From assembly GCA_001510275.1 (NCBI GenBank), contig LFEY01000007.1:1-64000 (forward strand): a stretch of 64,000 bases of DNA. Direction: 5' to 3'. A program made the translations under genes and the position numbers. This DNA is from Thaumarchaeota archaeon casp-thauma3 (GTDB lineage: Archaea; Thermoproteota; Nitrososphaeria; Nitrososphaerales; Nitrosopumilaceae). Shown here one piece after another: positions 51,750 to 61,465 of the stretch (positions are counted from its first letter, which is position 1; each line of letters opens with the position of its first letter). Below the pieces are notes generated by a model. The model did not search any database and was not told where the DNA came from. It was given only the letters and a program-made list of their open reading frames with translations.

Positions 51750-54611
51750 TTGATTTTGTATAGCGCCTCTACTGATAAGCCGACTCCACCTCCTGATACT
51801 GGAAAATTTATCCGGTTAGGCATTGTTGTCATTATAGGAATTGTAATTTTTGCCCTAGTTGGAAATCAGGCAGTAATTTTATCAATGAATTTCACTGAAT
51901 TTGGCGATCAATTCACCAAACCTCTCTATTACACTCTAGTCTCTACATTAATTCTATCTGCAATTGCTCTTGTACGTGTAAATATTGTTGGGAGATCTTC
52001 AATTTTTTGGTATGCCATTAGTACTGCGATTGGATTTCTTGGCAAAGGAGGACAACAACCTCTCGCAAGTGATATCGCAAGTTTTAGAGATTACAAAATA
52101 ACTACTCCACAATTTGTTATCTGGCAAATTACCAAGATTTTGCTTTTTGGAGCATTCTTTGCAAATATCATGTTTGGATTTGCAGCAATATCATTTATTG
52201 ATGGAAATACTCTTGGAATTGAAAACCTACCAAAATTATTCTCTCTGCCATTTGTAACTCCTGAAACTGATCCAAGTTATGCAGTTGAAAATGTTGTTCC
52301 AATGATTCCTGCATTAGTAATATTACTTCCACCACTTCTTGCAGCAATTGGGGTACGTCTAGTTTTGTATGTTGGAATTCATAGAATTATTAATGTTATA
52401 ACTTCATTTATTCAAGACTCTAATAACGGAAAACCTAGATATCTAAATTATGTTTCAACTATTGAAGGAATAATTGGTATTGGTATAATCTGGGTAGGCT
52501 TTAATCTATTCTTTACAGATCAAATTGATTACAATACAAGATATGTGATTGGTGGTATACTTGTCATAGGTTTTGCACTAATTGCATTTTCAGTAGCTGA
52601 TAGAATTCGAGCTCGTGTTTTAACTCATATGTTTAAGAGAGATGTATACATTAGAATTTTAACAATTATTGCAATTGCAATTATTGTAGCAGGGGTTGTT
52701 TCTGTTAACAACAGTATTGCTGATGCAAAGAAGATTGAATATTTGGGACCATACACAGCTCAACAAATTGGAGTAAATCGATATCTTGGCGAATTAAATA
52801 ATATACAAGAAAATATTCATGATGTACAACTAACATCAGTTTCTGCAAATAATATCAAAAACTATGTACAACAAAACAGTGATGTTCTTGATGTAATTCG
52901 CGTTTGGGATTGGGAAGCAGCTTTTGCTAAATTAAAGCCTGAAATTGGACTTATTCCATATGTTGACTTTGAAGATAATGATATTCTTCGCTTTAACAAT
53001 ACTTTGTATTGGACGGCATCTATGAAACCAATTCTACCATCATCTGTTAGCCTTGAAAATAGATGGTATAACGAGCATCTTGTTTATACTCATGTTCCAA
53101 ATGGATTCCTTACTCTTGAAGCAACTGATGGTCAGATTGTTGATAGTGGTGAATTTTTCAAACAACGAGAGATTTACTATGGAGAAGGTGGATTATTTGA
53201 ACAAACCTGGTCTGCTTATCCTAATTCACGAGGTTCAGAAAGTGCTGAACTTGGAGGAGTGTTTTATTCAGGTTCAGGCGGATTAGATATTTCGCCACCA
53301 CTAAGTTGGACCTTTGAGCCAAACTTTTTGCTTTCATTTCCAGCTGAATCAGTCCACATTATGAGATACAAAGACGTTCATGATAGAATGGAAATTCTAT
53401 ATCCTTACTTCCTTTATGATCTATTTGGAAAAGAATTAGATTCACTTCCTGTTACTGATGGAAAAAATTCCTATTGGCTAATTCCATTAATTATTGGATT
53501 TGATACAGGTGATGTTCCTTGGTCTGTTGGAAACCCATACTTACGTTTAGTAGGTTATGCACTTGTAGATTCATACAATGGTGATATTCAATTACTAAAA
53601 ACTGGAGATGATTTCTTTTCAGAAATGTTTGCTAGTCAATATTCTGAACAATTTCAACCAATACCAACTTGGTTAGAAGAACAAATCAGATATCCTGTTG
53701 AGTTATTTAATTGGAAAACAGAGATGTATAATATTTACCATGTAAATAATGTTGAGACATTTATTCAAGCAAATGAATTCTATGAAATTCCACGAGGCCT
53801 TGATACTTATTATGTTCAAGCAAAGCCACCTGGTTTTGAACAAACTGAATTTATAGGATTACTCTCATTGGAATTAAAGGGCTCCCAAGGCAGAAACCTT
53901 GCAGGATACATGATAGTTGAAAATGATCTTGCTAACCTAGGAAATTTGCAGTTCTATGAAGTTCCACTAAATTCTACAACTAAATTGATTGGTCCTACGG
54001 CAGTTAGAGAAGCACTTGATAGAGATCCAGAATTTGCTCAACTCAAGACGCTCTTGAGAAATCCAAGAGTTGGTGATAACATCTTGTATCGTGTAGGTAA
54101 TCATGATGTCTACTTTATTCCAATATACACTGCAGGTGCAGGTGGGGTAGTTGCCCAATTAGGTACTATTGCAGCAGTAGGTGCAGCATTTAATGGAGAA
54201 TATTTTGTTGGACTGGGTGATACTCAAGAAAAAGCATTTGAAGCATACTTGAAGAAAGTTTCTGGTGTAGCCTCAACTGCAACATCTGCTAATGTAGATT
54301 ATATTGAATTAGACAAAATTAATAGAATTGATATTATAAAATCTATTTTTAAAGAAAATAATATTGTAATTGCTGAACCAACATCTGTTCAGGTTCCATT
54401 ATCATTTAATGAAGGAGAACTATTCTTCTTTACTGAAAATGATCGTGCAGACACTGAAGAGTTCTTATCTAAATTCATTGATAACTTTGTAAAGCCACGT
54501 AGTGATAGAGTGTTAATGTGGCAAGAAGAAACAAATCTCAATATTGGAACAATATTAGTTAAAGACGGAATACCTGAGATGCATTATATCTCAATTGAGG
54601 TAGGCAACTAA
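51750..54611 (+). CDS. UPF0182 family membrane protein
   Basis: A very large 953-residue protein with about seven membrane helices in the first third (residues 20-330) and a large extracellular domain (about 330-950), the layout of the UPF0182 family (COG1615) of unknown function. The domain contains motifs like WDWEAAFAKLKPEIGLIPYV and ENRWYNEHLVYTHVPNGF, which are typical of the family. The start is TTG at 51750. The next gene begins on the base after its stop, so they are co-transcribed. Confidence 0.85.
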   Translation: MILYSASTDKPTPPPDTGKFIRLGIVVIIGIVIFALVGNQAVILSMNFTEFGDQFTKPLYYTLVSTLILSAIALVRVNIVGRSSIFWYAISTAIGFLGKGGQQPLASDIASFRDYKITTPQFVIWQITKILLFGAFFANIMFGFAAISFIDGNTLGIENLPKLFSLPFVTPETDPSYAVENVVPMIPALVILLPPLLAAIGVRLVLYVGIHRIINVITSFIQDSNNGKPRYLNYVSTIEGIIGIGIIWVGFNLFFTDQIDYNTRYVIGGILVIGFALIAFSVADRIRARVLTHMFKRDVYIRILTIIAIAIIVAGVVSVNNSIADAKKIEYLGPYTAQQIGVNRYLGELNNIQENIHDVQLTSVSANNIKNYVQQNSDVLDVIRVWDWEAAFAKLKPEIGLIPYVDFEDNDILRFNNTLYWTASMKPILPSSVSLENRWYNEHLVYTHVPNGFLTLEATDGQIVDSGEFFKQREIYYGEGGLFEQTWSAYPNSRGSESAELGGVFYSGSGGLDISPPLSWTFEPNFLLSFPAESVHIMRYKDVHDRMEILYPYFLYDLFGKELDSLPVTDGKNSYWLIPLIIGFDTGDVPWSVGNPYLRLVGYALVDSYNGDIQLLKTGDDFFSEMFASQYSEQFQPIPTWLEEQIRYPVELFNWKTEMYNIYHVNNVETFIQANEFYEIPRGLDTYYVQAKPPGFEQTEFIGLLSLELKGSQGRNLAGYMIVENDLANLGNLQFYEVPLNSTTKLIGPTAVREALDRDPEFAQLKTLLRNPRVGDNILYRVGNHDVYFIPIYTAGAGGVVAQLGTIAAVGAAFNGEYFVGLGDTQEKAFEAYLKKVSGVASTATSANVDYIELDKINRIDIIKSIFKENNIVIAEPTSVQVPLSFNEGELFFFTENDRADTEEFLSKFIDNFVKPRSDRVLMWQEETNLNIGTILVKDGIPEMHYISIEVGN

Positions 54612-55154
54612 TTGCTTCTTGTTGTCGATAATGGTTCTATTTACACAAAAAATTTAACTGATTTTCTAAATGAAAAAAATATTTCATTTAAAAAACAAAC
54701 TCCTCAACTTTTAAACCTAAACTCACTTGAAAATTATGATGGTATAATTTTGTCTGGAAGAAAAAAAAATGAAAAAAAGATTAATGAAATTAACTCCAAA
54801 GTAATAACTTATTCAATTAAAAATAATATAAAATTACTTGGAATTTGTTATGGTGCAGAAATCTTAGCTCTTACTTTAGGAGGAACAATTAGAAAGATTT
54901 CATCACTTCAAAAAGGAAATGAAACAATCAAAATTCTCAAAGAAAATCCAATCTCTGATAATTCTTTAGATGTCTTTGAAAGTCATGGCTTTGAGATATC
55001 TAAATTACCTAGTGTGTTAGTTGCACTGGCAGAGTCAGAGCATTGTCAATACGAAATCATTCAATATGAAAAAAAACCAATTTTTGGAACTCAATTTCAT
55101 CCAGAAATGAGTCAAGATGGTCACGATTTGATTGAAAAATTCTGTTCTCTCTGA
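54612..55154 (+). CDS. Class I glutamine amidotransferase
   Basis: The 180-residue protein is a stand-alone amidotransferase of the GMP-synthase GATase type: LLGICYGAE puts the nucleophile Cys at 79, and FGTQFHPEM gives His163 and Glu165, so the triad is intact. In archaea such subunits can work with a separate GMP synthase ATP-pyrophosphatase subunit, but none is seen nearby. The start is TTG 54612, directly after the UPF0182 stop. A C39-TPR gene follows 34 bp downstream. Confidence 0.85.
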   Translation: MLLVVDNGSIYTKNLTDFLNEKNISFKKQTPQLLNLNSLENYDGIILSGRKKNEKKINEINSKVITYSIKNNIKLLGICYGAEILALTLGGTIRKISSLQKGNETIKILKENPISDNSLDVFESHGFEISKLPSVLVALAESEHCQYEIIQYEKKPIFGTQFHPEMSQDGHDLIEKFCSL

Positions 55155-55188
55155 TTGATTTTAATAACTCTCAAAATTTCTTCAGTTT

Positions 55189-56151
55189 ATGGAACAAGAA
55201 GACCATGAATTGTTTCTACCTCTTGTTGATGAAGAAAATATTTGTCTTCCGTTACCCATTAATGTTGTTTCAAAATATTGGAATATTGAATTACCTATGG
55301 CTGAAGCCATAGAAACTGCAAAAAAATATCCAGAATTTAATGGTAGTATCATAATTGAAGGAATAGAATCAGCAGAAAGACATGGTCTAATATGCAAAAT
55401 AGTAAATTCATCTTTATCTGAGTTAAAAAAAATTATTGATTCTGGAATACCTCCGATTGTTTTTCTTCCAGGGATTCCCGAAATCACACAACATGCATCT
55501 GTAATTACTGGTTATAATGATGAAGAAAAGACAATTCTTCATTATATTCAGAAAGGTAATCAAGAAGGGGAACAACAAGAAGGAGCTATACCACAGGACA
55601 TTTTTGACAAGGAATGGTCAGAAGAAGGAAGATTATTGATAATACTGGCTACATCAGAAGCCTTATCCTCTGTAAGACTCGAAAACGATTCTACTGACAA
55701 ATCAAATCGTCTGTGTTTTATCTCTGAAAGATCAAATATTCTAAAGAATTCTTCTGAAACACTTGAATCATTAAAACAAGCCATAGAACTTGATCCAAAC
55801 AACTCTACTGCTTTACATCTATTGGGGTCTGTAATGAATGAACAAAATTCTCCTGAGTGTATCAAGTTTTATGAAAAATGCTTAGAGATCAACAAAAGAT
55901 CATATCTAACTTACAACGGTTTAGGAAATTTTTATCTTAAAACAAATCAATTTGAAAAGGCAGAGAGTTATTACACTAAAGCTATTGAAACCAATCCAAA
56001 AAGATCTGCTAAAATTTACAAAAACCGTGCTTATCTTAGAGAAAAACAAAACAAAAATTCTGATGCAAAAGAGGATCTCAAAAGTTATTTGAAATATTTT
56101 CCACGTGCTCCAGATAGAGGAGTAATAGAACAAGCAATTAGAGAATTATGA
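55189..56151 (+). CDS. C39-peptidase-like domain fused to TPR repeats
   Basis: The 320-residue protein has an N-terminal part (about 1-160) resembling the C39 cysteine-peptidase fold: Cys19 in NICLPLPINVVSKYWNIEL, then QHASVITGYNDEEKTILHY with His102, in the order of a bacteriocin-processing peptidase. The C-terminal part (about 188-300) has about three TPR units (for example SLKQAIELDPNNSTALHLLG and AESYYTKAIETNPKRSAKIYKNRA). No signal peptide is seen, so it would act inside the cell. Its stop abuts the 3' end of a tRNA gene on the other strand. Catalytic activity is unproven. Confidence 0.65.
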   Translation: MEQEDHELFLPLVDEENICLPLPINVVSKYWNIELPMAEAIETAKKYPEFNGSIIIEGIESAERHGLICKIVNSSLSELKKIIDSGIPPIVFLPGIPEITQHASVITGYNDEEKTILHYIQKGNQEGEQQEGAIPQDIFDKEWSEEGRLLIILATSEALSSVRLENDSTDKSNRLCFISERSNILKNSSETLESLKQAIELDPNNSTALHLLGSVMNEQNSPECIKFYEKCLEINKRSYLTYNGLGNFYLKTNQFEKAESYYTKAIETNPKRSAKIYKNRAYLREKQNKNSDAKEDLKSYLKYFPRAPDRGVIEQAIREL

Positions 56152-56225
56152 TGCGGAGTGCGGGATTTGAACCCGCGGCCTTCAACTTGGGAAGCTGACG
56201 TCATACCAGACTAAACTAACTCCGC
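56152..56225 (-). tRNA. tRNA-Gly (anticodon CCC)
   Basis: A complete cloverleaf on the minus strand: acceptor GCGGAGT with ACTCCGC, anticodon stem TCAGC/GTTGA around the loop TTCCCAA, so anticodon CCC, and T arm GCGGG-TTCAAAT-CCCGC. Discriminator base is A at 56152 and CCA is not encoded. No intron is seen. It lies immediately 3' to the C39-TPR stop codon. It reads GGG codons for glycine. Confidence 0.97.
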
Positions 56226-56277
56226 TTAGGTCATATTCAATAATTATGATTAAATATCTTGATTAGGAAACTAATAC

Positions 56278-56451
56278 ATGGATGCAAAATGTCCAGAGTG
56301 TGAAAAAGTTGCAATTTTAGATGATGAAATTACGAATGTAAAATGTCCTCACTGTAACTTTGAAGCAGACTATGATACCTATCTTGAAATCATGAAAGAT
56401 CAAGCAATCAATATGGCATCTGATTATATTCCAGATAGGTCAGGAATATAA
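56278..56451 (+). CDS. Small zinc-ribbon protein
   Basis: A 57-residue protein with CPEC (residues 5-8) and CPHC (23-26), spaced like a compact zinc ribbon, then an acidic helical tail (DYDTYLEIMKDQAINMASDY). The pattern resembles the LysW-like/lysine carrier or transcription-factor-S zinc ribbon, but neither can be confirmed. It ends one base before the stop of the convergent gene. Confidence 0.65.
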   Translation: MDAKCPECEKVAILDDEITNVKCPHCNFEADYDTYLEIMKDQAINMASDYIPDRSGI

Positions 56452-56580
56452 TTACCAATAATTTCCTTTATCTGAGCAATCTAAATGAGCTCCACAGTTG
56501 GGGCAAAACATATGACATGCTTGCATGTCCACCATCTTGTTATCACACTTTGGACATCTAATGTCTTCTCCCATGACCAT
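56452..56580 (-). CDS. Small double-CxxC zinc protein
   Basis: A 42-residue protein (ATG 56580; ATG 56574 also possible) with CPKC (9-12) and CPNC (26-29), plus HMF and HLDC residues that may complete a zinc site. It is a predicted zinc-binding domain with no further sequence. Its stop is adjacent to the stop of the convergent gene. Confidence 0.65.
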   Translation of the reverse strand: MVMGEDIRCPKCDNKMVDMQACHMFCPNCGAHLDCSDKGNYW

Positions 56581-56648
56581 CTATGTGAATCTTGATTTAA
56601 AAATAATGTCCAAAGGTTAATTAGTCGTTGAACTTTTTTTTCGAATAC

Positions 56649-57059
56649 TTGACAAACTTCAAAGTCACAATTTCAGACATAAAGGGAAAATCTGTCTCAA
56701 AGGAACTCAAAGATAGTGATGCAGCTCCTTTGTTAGGATTACAACTAGGAAACGAAACTGATGCTACAATTGTAGGACTAAGCGGAAAATTAAAACTTAC
56801 TGGAGGAAGTGACAAGTCTGGTGTTCCTATGAGAAATGATATTCATGGTGCAGCAAGAAAACGTGTTCTACTTTCTAAAGGAGTAGGTTTGCAAGATGCA
56901 GAAACTGGACAAAGAGCAAGAAAATTAATGCGTGGAAATACAATATCAGAAGAAATCTATCAAGTAAATTGTAAATTTGATGGAGAATTACCAGTTGAAG
57001 CACCTGCTGAAGATACAGCAGAGTCTACAGAAGAAAAAACTAAAGATAAAAAAGAATAG
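56649..57059 (+). CDS. rps6e: 30S ribosomal protein eS6 (S6e)
   Basis: The 136-residue protein matches eS6 in length and sequence: TNFKVTISDIKGKSVSKELK at the start, then GGSDKSGVPMRNDIHGAARKRVLLSKGVG and a C-terminal acidic tail. Start TTG 56649 is chosen because homologues begin here; a TTG at 56628 would add seven residues. It is followed by the aIF2 gamma gene 31 bp downstream. Confidence 0.9.
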   Translation: MTNFKVTISDIKGKSVSKELKDSDAAPLLGLQLGNETDATIVGLSGKLKLTGGSDKSGVPMRNDIHGAARKRVLLSKGVGLQDAETGQRARKLMRGNTISEEIYQVNCKFDGELPVEAPAEDTAESTEEKTKDKKE

Positions 57060-57090
57060 CTTAACATATACCGATTCTACATTTTGACTC

Positions 57091-58353
57091 ATGCATTGGA
57101 GAGAGACACTTCCTGATTGGTACATTAAAAAATATGGATATCAACCATGTGTTAACATTGGAACTGCTGGTCATGTAGATCATGGAAAAACTACTCTTAT
57201 TCAGGCATTAACTGGTTCATGGACTAGTGTACATAGCCAGGAATTAAAACGTGGAATTACTATTCGTGTAGGCTATTCTGATGCTGCATTCTACAAATGC
57301 AAAAGTTGTGAGGAACCTTTAGGATATTCTACAACTCCAAAATGTAATAATTGTGGAAAAGAAAGTGAATTATCTAGAGTTGTTAGTTTTGTAGATAGCC
57401 CAGGACACGAAAGTTTGATGGCAAATATGCTTTCAGGGTCTGCAGTAATGGATGGTGCATTACTACTAGTTGCTGCAAATGAGAAAGTTCCTAAACCACA
57501 AACAAAAGAACATCTTTTAGCTCTACAAACTCTTGGAATTCAACAAATAGTTGTAGTCCAAAACAAAGTTGATCTACTCTCTTACACAGAAGTCTTAGCA
57601 AACTATAAAGAAATAACAAAATTTGTAAAAGGAACTTATGCTGACAAATCACCTATAATTCCTATTTCTGCACAATCTGGTTTGAATATTGATGCATTAA
57701 TTGGCTCTATAGAATCAACAATCAAAACACCCCAAAGAGATGAAAAAAAAGATACTGTTATGCATGTTTTACGTTCTTTTGATGTAAACAAACCTGGTAC
57801 AAAATTAAAAAATATCAAAGGCGGTGTTATTGGAGGAAGTTTAACTCAAGGAATTTTCAATGTTGGCGATGAAATTGAGATTAAACCTGGTATTATGAAT
57901 GAGAAAAATAAGTTATACGAACCTTTACTAACAGAAATTACTTCTTTAGGAACTGCTGCAGGAATTGTTGAATCAGTAAAGCCTGGTGGTTTGGTTGCTA
58001 TTGGCACAAAATTAGATCCTTCTATGACTAGAAGTGATTCATTTATCGGATCAGTTATTGGAAAACCTGGCACACTTCCTGAAAATTCTACTCAATTAAA
58101 ATTAGAAGTGAATTTGTTTGATTCTGCAGTAGGAATAGTTGAAGATACTAAAGTTCAACCAATTCAATCAGGTGAATTACTTCGACTAAATATTGGAACT
58201 GCTCCTATATTAGGTAAGGTTAGCAAAATTAAATCAAAAAATATTGAGATTGAACTTAGAAGACCCGCATGCATCTTTGAAGGTGGAAATGTAGCAATTA
58301 GTAGAAGAATTACTGAAAGATGGAGACTAATTGGTGCAGGTATAATTGGTTGA
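57091..58353 (+). CDS. eif2g: Translation initiation factor 2 gamma subunit
   Basis: The GTPase core of aIF2 delivers initiator Met-tRNA. The 420-residue protein has GTAGHVDHGKTTL (P-loop, about 24-36), a zinc site (KCKSCEEPLGYSTTPKCNNC, about 70-89), VDSPGHESLMANML (G3), NKVDLL (G4) and three-domain beta-barrel sequence to the end. It overlaps the PIN-domain gene by 8 bp. The alpha subunit is at 61623 on the other strand. Confidence 0.96.
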   Translation: MHWRETLPDWYIKKYGYQPCVNIGTAGHVDHGKTTLIQALTGSWTSVHSQELKRGITIRVGYSDAAFYKCKSCEEPLGYSTTPKCNNCGKESELSRVVSFVDSPGHESLMANMLSGSAVMDGALLLVAANEKVPKPQTKEHLLALQTLGIQQIVVVQNKVDLLSYTEVLANYKEITKFVKGTYADKSPIIPISAQSGLNIDALIGSIESTIKTPQRDEKKDTVMHVLRSFDVNKPGTKLKNIKGGVIGGSLTQGIFNVGDEIEIKPGIMNEKNKLYEPLLTEITSLGTAAGIVESVKPGGLVAIGTKLDPSMTRSDSFIGSVIGKPGTLPENSTQLKLEVNLFDSAVGIVEDTKVQPIQSGELLRLNIGTAPILGKVSKIKSKNIEIELRRPACIFEGGNVAISRRITERWRLIGAGIIG

Positions 58354-58714
58354 AGTAATCTGTGACACAAATTTTCTAATTCATCTAGCAACTAGGAGAA
58401 TCAAAAATATTGATAATCTTAATGTAGAAATTGGTCAAATCACTTTTGTTGTACCTCAAGTTGTAAAAAATGAACTATCTGAATTAGCAAAAAAACCAGA
58501 AAAAACCCAAGATATTCAATCAACTCTTAATTACATAAAAAATTTCAAAACAATTCCTATTATTGGTACATTTGCTGACAAAGAATTACTTGATTATATT
58601 TCAAACAACAAATCTATTGTTGCTACAATGGATAAAGAACTAAAAAAACAGATCAAGAATAATGGAAGTTCTATAATGTCTTTTTCAAATGATAAAATAG
58701 TTCTAGAATCTTAG
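58346..58714 (+). CDS. PIN-domain protein (Fcf1/Utp24-like)
   Basis: The 122-residue PIN nuclease domain has Asp at CDTNFL (residue 7), Glu in KNELSEL, and Asp in ATMDKEL, forming a probable metal-binding site. This type beside aIF2 gamma is often taken as an rRNA-processing endonuclease related to Fcf1. No antitoxin gene is seen, so it is not a VapBC pair. Start is TTG 58346, overlapping the aIF2 gamma stop by 8 bp. Confidence 0.85.
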   Translation: MVEVICDTNFLIHLATRRIKNIDNLNVEIGQITFVVPQVVKNELSELAKKPEKTQDIQSTLNYIKNFKTIPIIGTFADKELLDYISNNKSIVATMDKELKKQIKNNGSSIMSFSNDKIVLES

Positions 58715-58748
58715 AAAAATTTAACTCTGAGTATTTCTAAATTCTGAT

Positions 58749-59204
58749 ATGAGTAATTTTACTTTAGAAAGTAGTGCATTTGATAATGGAGGAGTAATTC
58801 CTAGAAAATATGGCTATAAAAATGGAAATCTAAGTCCTCCTCTAAAGATTAGCGGCGTTCCTGAAAATACATTGTCGCTAGCTCTCATAATGGATGATCC
58901 TGATGCTATGGGTGCTGTTGGAAAAGTTTGGGTACACTGGGTTTTATGGAATATTGAATCTAATGTTGTAGAATTAAAAGAAAATTCTATTCCATCAGAT
59001 TGTCTTGAAGGTGAAACTGATTTTGGAGAAATTGGTTATGGTGGACCAGCTCCTCCAGATAAAGAACATACATACATCTTCAAATTATATGCATTAGATC
59101 AAAAATTAAATGCCAATAAAGGCTCAACTAAAAAGCAAATAGAAGAAGCTATGAAGAATCATATAATTGTAGAAACTAAACTTGAAGGAAAATATTCTCC
59201 GTAA
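58749..59204 (+). CDS. PEBP family protein (YbhB/YbcL, Raf-kinase-inhibitor-like)
   Basis: The 151-residue protein has the phosphatidylethanolamine-binding protein motifs: LSPPLKISGVPENTLSLALIMDDPDA (about 28-53), HWVLWNI and GPAPPDKEHTYIFKLYALD. No signal peptide is seen. A ligand pocket is likely, but its biological role in archaea is unknown. Confidence 0.9.
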   Translation: MSNFTLESSAFDNGGVIPRKYGYKNGNLSPPLKISGVPENTLSLALIMDDPDAMGAVGKVWVHWVLWNIESNVVELKENSIPSDCLEGETDFGEIGYGGPAPPDKEHTYIFKLYALDQKLNANKGSTKKQIEEAMKNHIIVETKLEGKYSP

Positions 59205-59256
59205 ACGTGATTTTTTATACAAAGAGTAATAAGCAAAGTTTTTTGAGAAAAAACAA

Positions 59257-61461
59257 TTGTTAGCAAACACAAAACTTGTTTCTATAGGTAATTTTGATTT
59301 AAAATTAAATCACCTTCTAATAATTTCAATTCTTGCTCTATCATTTACTGTTTCTTTTCTACTTCGTTCACAAGCAGCTGATTTTGGGTTTGAATTAAAC
59401 GAGTTTGATCCTTTTTTTAATTATAGAGCCACTCAGTATGTTGTAGATAATGGAATTGGAGCATATTTTGAATGGAATGATACTCTAAGTTGGTATCCAA
59501 CAGGTAGAGATGTATCTGCAACCTCTCAAGTGATGCTTCATCTAACTGCTGCTGCAACTTATTGGATATTTGGGGGAGGTTCAGACCTTTATGATTTTAC
59601 TATAATGTTTCCAGCAGTTTTTGGTTCTCTATCTGCAATTGTTCTTTTTGCCTTAGTTAGAGTCATAGGTGGTAGTACTGCTGGCTTGTTTTCTGCTCTA
59701 CTATTTTCTATTTCATTACCGATATTAATTCGAGGCCCAATTGGATGGTTCAAATCAGAACCTCTAGGATTATTTTTTGGTCTTTTGGCAGTCTATTTAC
59801 TGTTAAGTGGGATAAATTCTCAAAACAAAAAAGTAGCACTTTTCAAACTTTTAGGGGCAGGAATTTTTACAACATTTTCTATCTCAGCTTGGGGTGGAAA
59901 TCAATTCTTTATTATTCCATTAGGAATTTTTTTCCTTGCACTACCATTTTTGAGAACTGATCATAAATTCATCGTATGGGCTATTCCTCTTTATACCATT
60001 ACTACAGTTTTGACTTCGTTAGGATTTGAACGAGTAAGTTCTAATTTTATTTTTGGATTGGGAGGAATTTCATTAATAGTTCCAAGTATAGTTTTGATAT
60101 GTATTATTTTCATTCAAAAGAGATCAATTCACAAAACAAGAACTGGTCTATTGTTTTTAATGGCATTTTTAATAATTGCCTCATTTTTATTATACATTTA
60201 TTTTAATTCTGAATTAGAACAGCCATTCTATCGATATCTAAATACCTTGAATCCTTTCATGACTACTAACCACCCATTAGTAGATTCTGTATCAGAGCAT
60301 GCAACAACAACACTTGAACAATCATTTTTGTTTCATTCAGTTTTAATGATTTTTTCAGGAATTGGAATATGGCTACTTGTTAAAAATATTCAAAATAAAA
60401 ATTCCAGTTTTGTGAAAAATGACATGTTGTTGTTTGCATTAATTTTAGGAATTGTTGGAGTATACGTAGGTTCTACTTTTGTTAGACTAGAAGTATTTGG
60501 ATCAGTTGCTGTAATTGTTTTAGCGTCTTTAGGCTTGACTGCTTTAACAAAAGAATTTTTTAAAAATAAACCTGAACCCATAAATGTTGTAGAACCTGAA
60601 GAAACTGAATCTATCTCAGAATTTATGCCTATGATAGAACAAAAACCTAAAGTTAAAAAACCAATTAGTAAATTGATTAAACTATCATATGTTACAGGAA
60701 TCATAATTCTATTAATAATTTCTATGATTTTTCCGGTAGGTGCTAATGTATTTTCTGCATCTAAAATCCCACCTACGATTCTTAATGGCGGAAGCACATT
60801 TTCAATAACTACTACTGATTGGCTAGATTCAATGGAGTGGATAAAAAATAATACTTCAGAAGATGCAGTAATTGCTGCTTGGTGGGATTATGGATATTGG
60901 ATTCAAACTAAAGCAGAAAGAGCTTCATTAGCTGACAATTCCACTATTCATACTCATATCATCGAAAATATTGCAAAAATGTTTTCTAGTACTCCTGATG
61001 ATGCATGGGTTTCTCTTAATGAAATGCAGGCTGACTATATTTTGGTATTTGTTACAGGTCAAAAACTAGGAATTGAATCAGAAGAACCATTCTATATTTT
61101 GGAAGGTGGAGGAGATGAATCAAAGAAGCAATGGTTTATGAGAATCGCTGGTGAAGATCTTCCCAAATATCTGCATTCTGATGGTATTAGTGGCACTGAT
61201 TATTTCTGGAATGATACTATACTTGGAAAAATGATCCCATTTACACCTGTAACGTATATTCATTTTGAAACTATGCAAGAATTTCCAACTTATCAGCCTG
61301 GATTAGATCCTGTATATGTAAAGGAAATAAAATACCCATCTGATGGAAATGGACCTTTACGTTTAGTTTATGCATCTCCAAGTTTTACTGAAGAAAAATT
61401 TGGACCTATGATTGGTGTTTTTATTTATGAAGTTAACAAGGAATACAATTCAACTTCCTGA
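59257..61461 (+). CDS. aglB: Oligosaccharyltransferase AglB (STT3)
   Basis: AglB transfers a lipid-linked glycan to Asn of exported proteins. The 734-residue protein has about 13 membrane helices (1-490), an acidic motif in FELNEFDPFFNYRAT (about 45-58) and the catalytic WWDYG at 542-546, then a soluble C-terminal domain. This single-subunit enzyme makes the N-glycosylation of the S-layer possible. The lipid-linked sugar donor may come in part from the GT2-GtrA enzyme at 44883. Confidence 0.95.
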   Translation: MLANTKLVSIGNFDLKLNHLLIISILALSFTVSFLLRSQAADFGFELNEFDPFFNYRATQYVVDNGIGAYFEWNDTLSWYPTGRDVSATSQVMLHLTAAATYWIFGGGSDLYDFTIMFPAVFGSLSAIVLFALVRVIGGSTAGLFSALLFSISLPILIRGPIGWFKSEPLGLFFGLLAVYLLLSGINSQNKKVALFKLLGAGIFTTFSISAWGGNQFFIIPLGIFFLALPFLRTDHKFIVWAIPLYTITTVLTSLGFERVSSNFIFGLGGISLIVPSIVLICIIFIQKRSIHKTRTGLLFLMAFLIIASFLLYIYFNSELEQPFYRYLNTLNPFMTTNHPLVDSVSEHATTTLEQSFLFHSVLMIFSGIGIWLLVKNIQNKNSSFVKNDMLLFALILGIVGVYVGSTFVRLEVFGSVAVIVLASLGLTALTKEFFKNKPEPINVVEPEETESISEFMPMIEQKPKVKKPISKLIKLSYVTGIIILLIISMIFPVGANVFSASKIPPTILNGGSTFSITTTDWLDSMEWIKNNTSEDAVIAAWWDYGYWIQTKAERASLADNSTIHTHIIENIAKMFSSTPDDAWVSLNEMQADYILVFVTGQKLGIESEEPFYILEGGGDESKKQWFMRIAGEDLPKYLHSDGISGTDYFWNDTILGKMIPFTPVTYIHFETMQEFPTYQPGLDPVYVKEIKYPSDGNGPLRLVYASPSFTEEKFGPMIGVFIYEVNKEYNSTS

Positions 61462-61465
61462 AACT

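Noticed and set aside
58346-58714. VapC toxin of a toxin-antitoxin pair
   Set aside because: No antitoxin gene is nearby and the position beside aIF2 gamma fits an rRNA-processing PIN protein.
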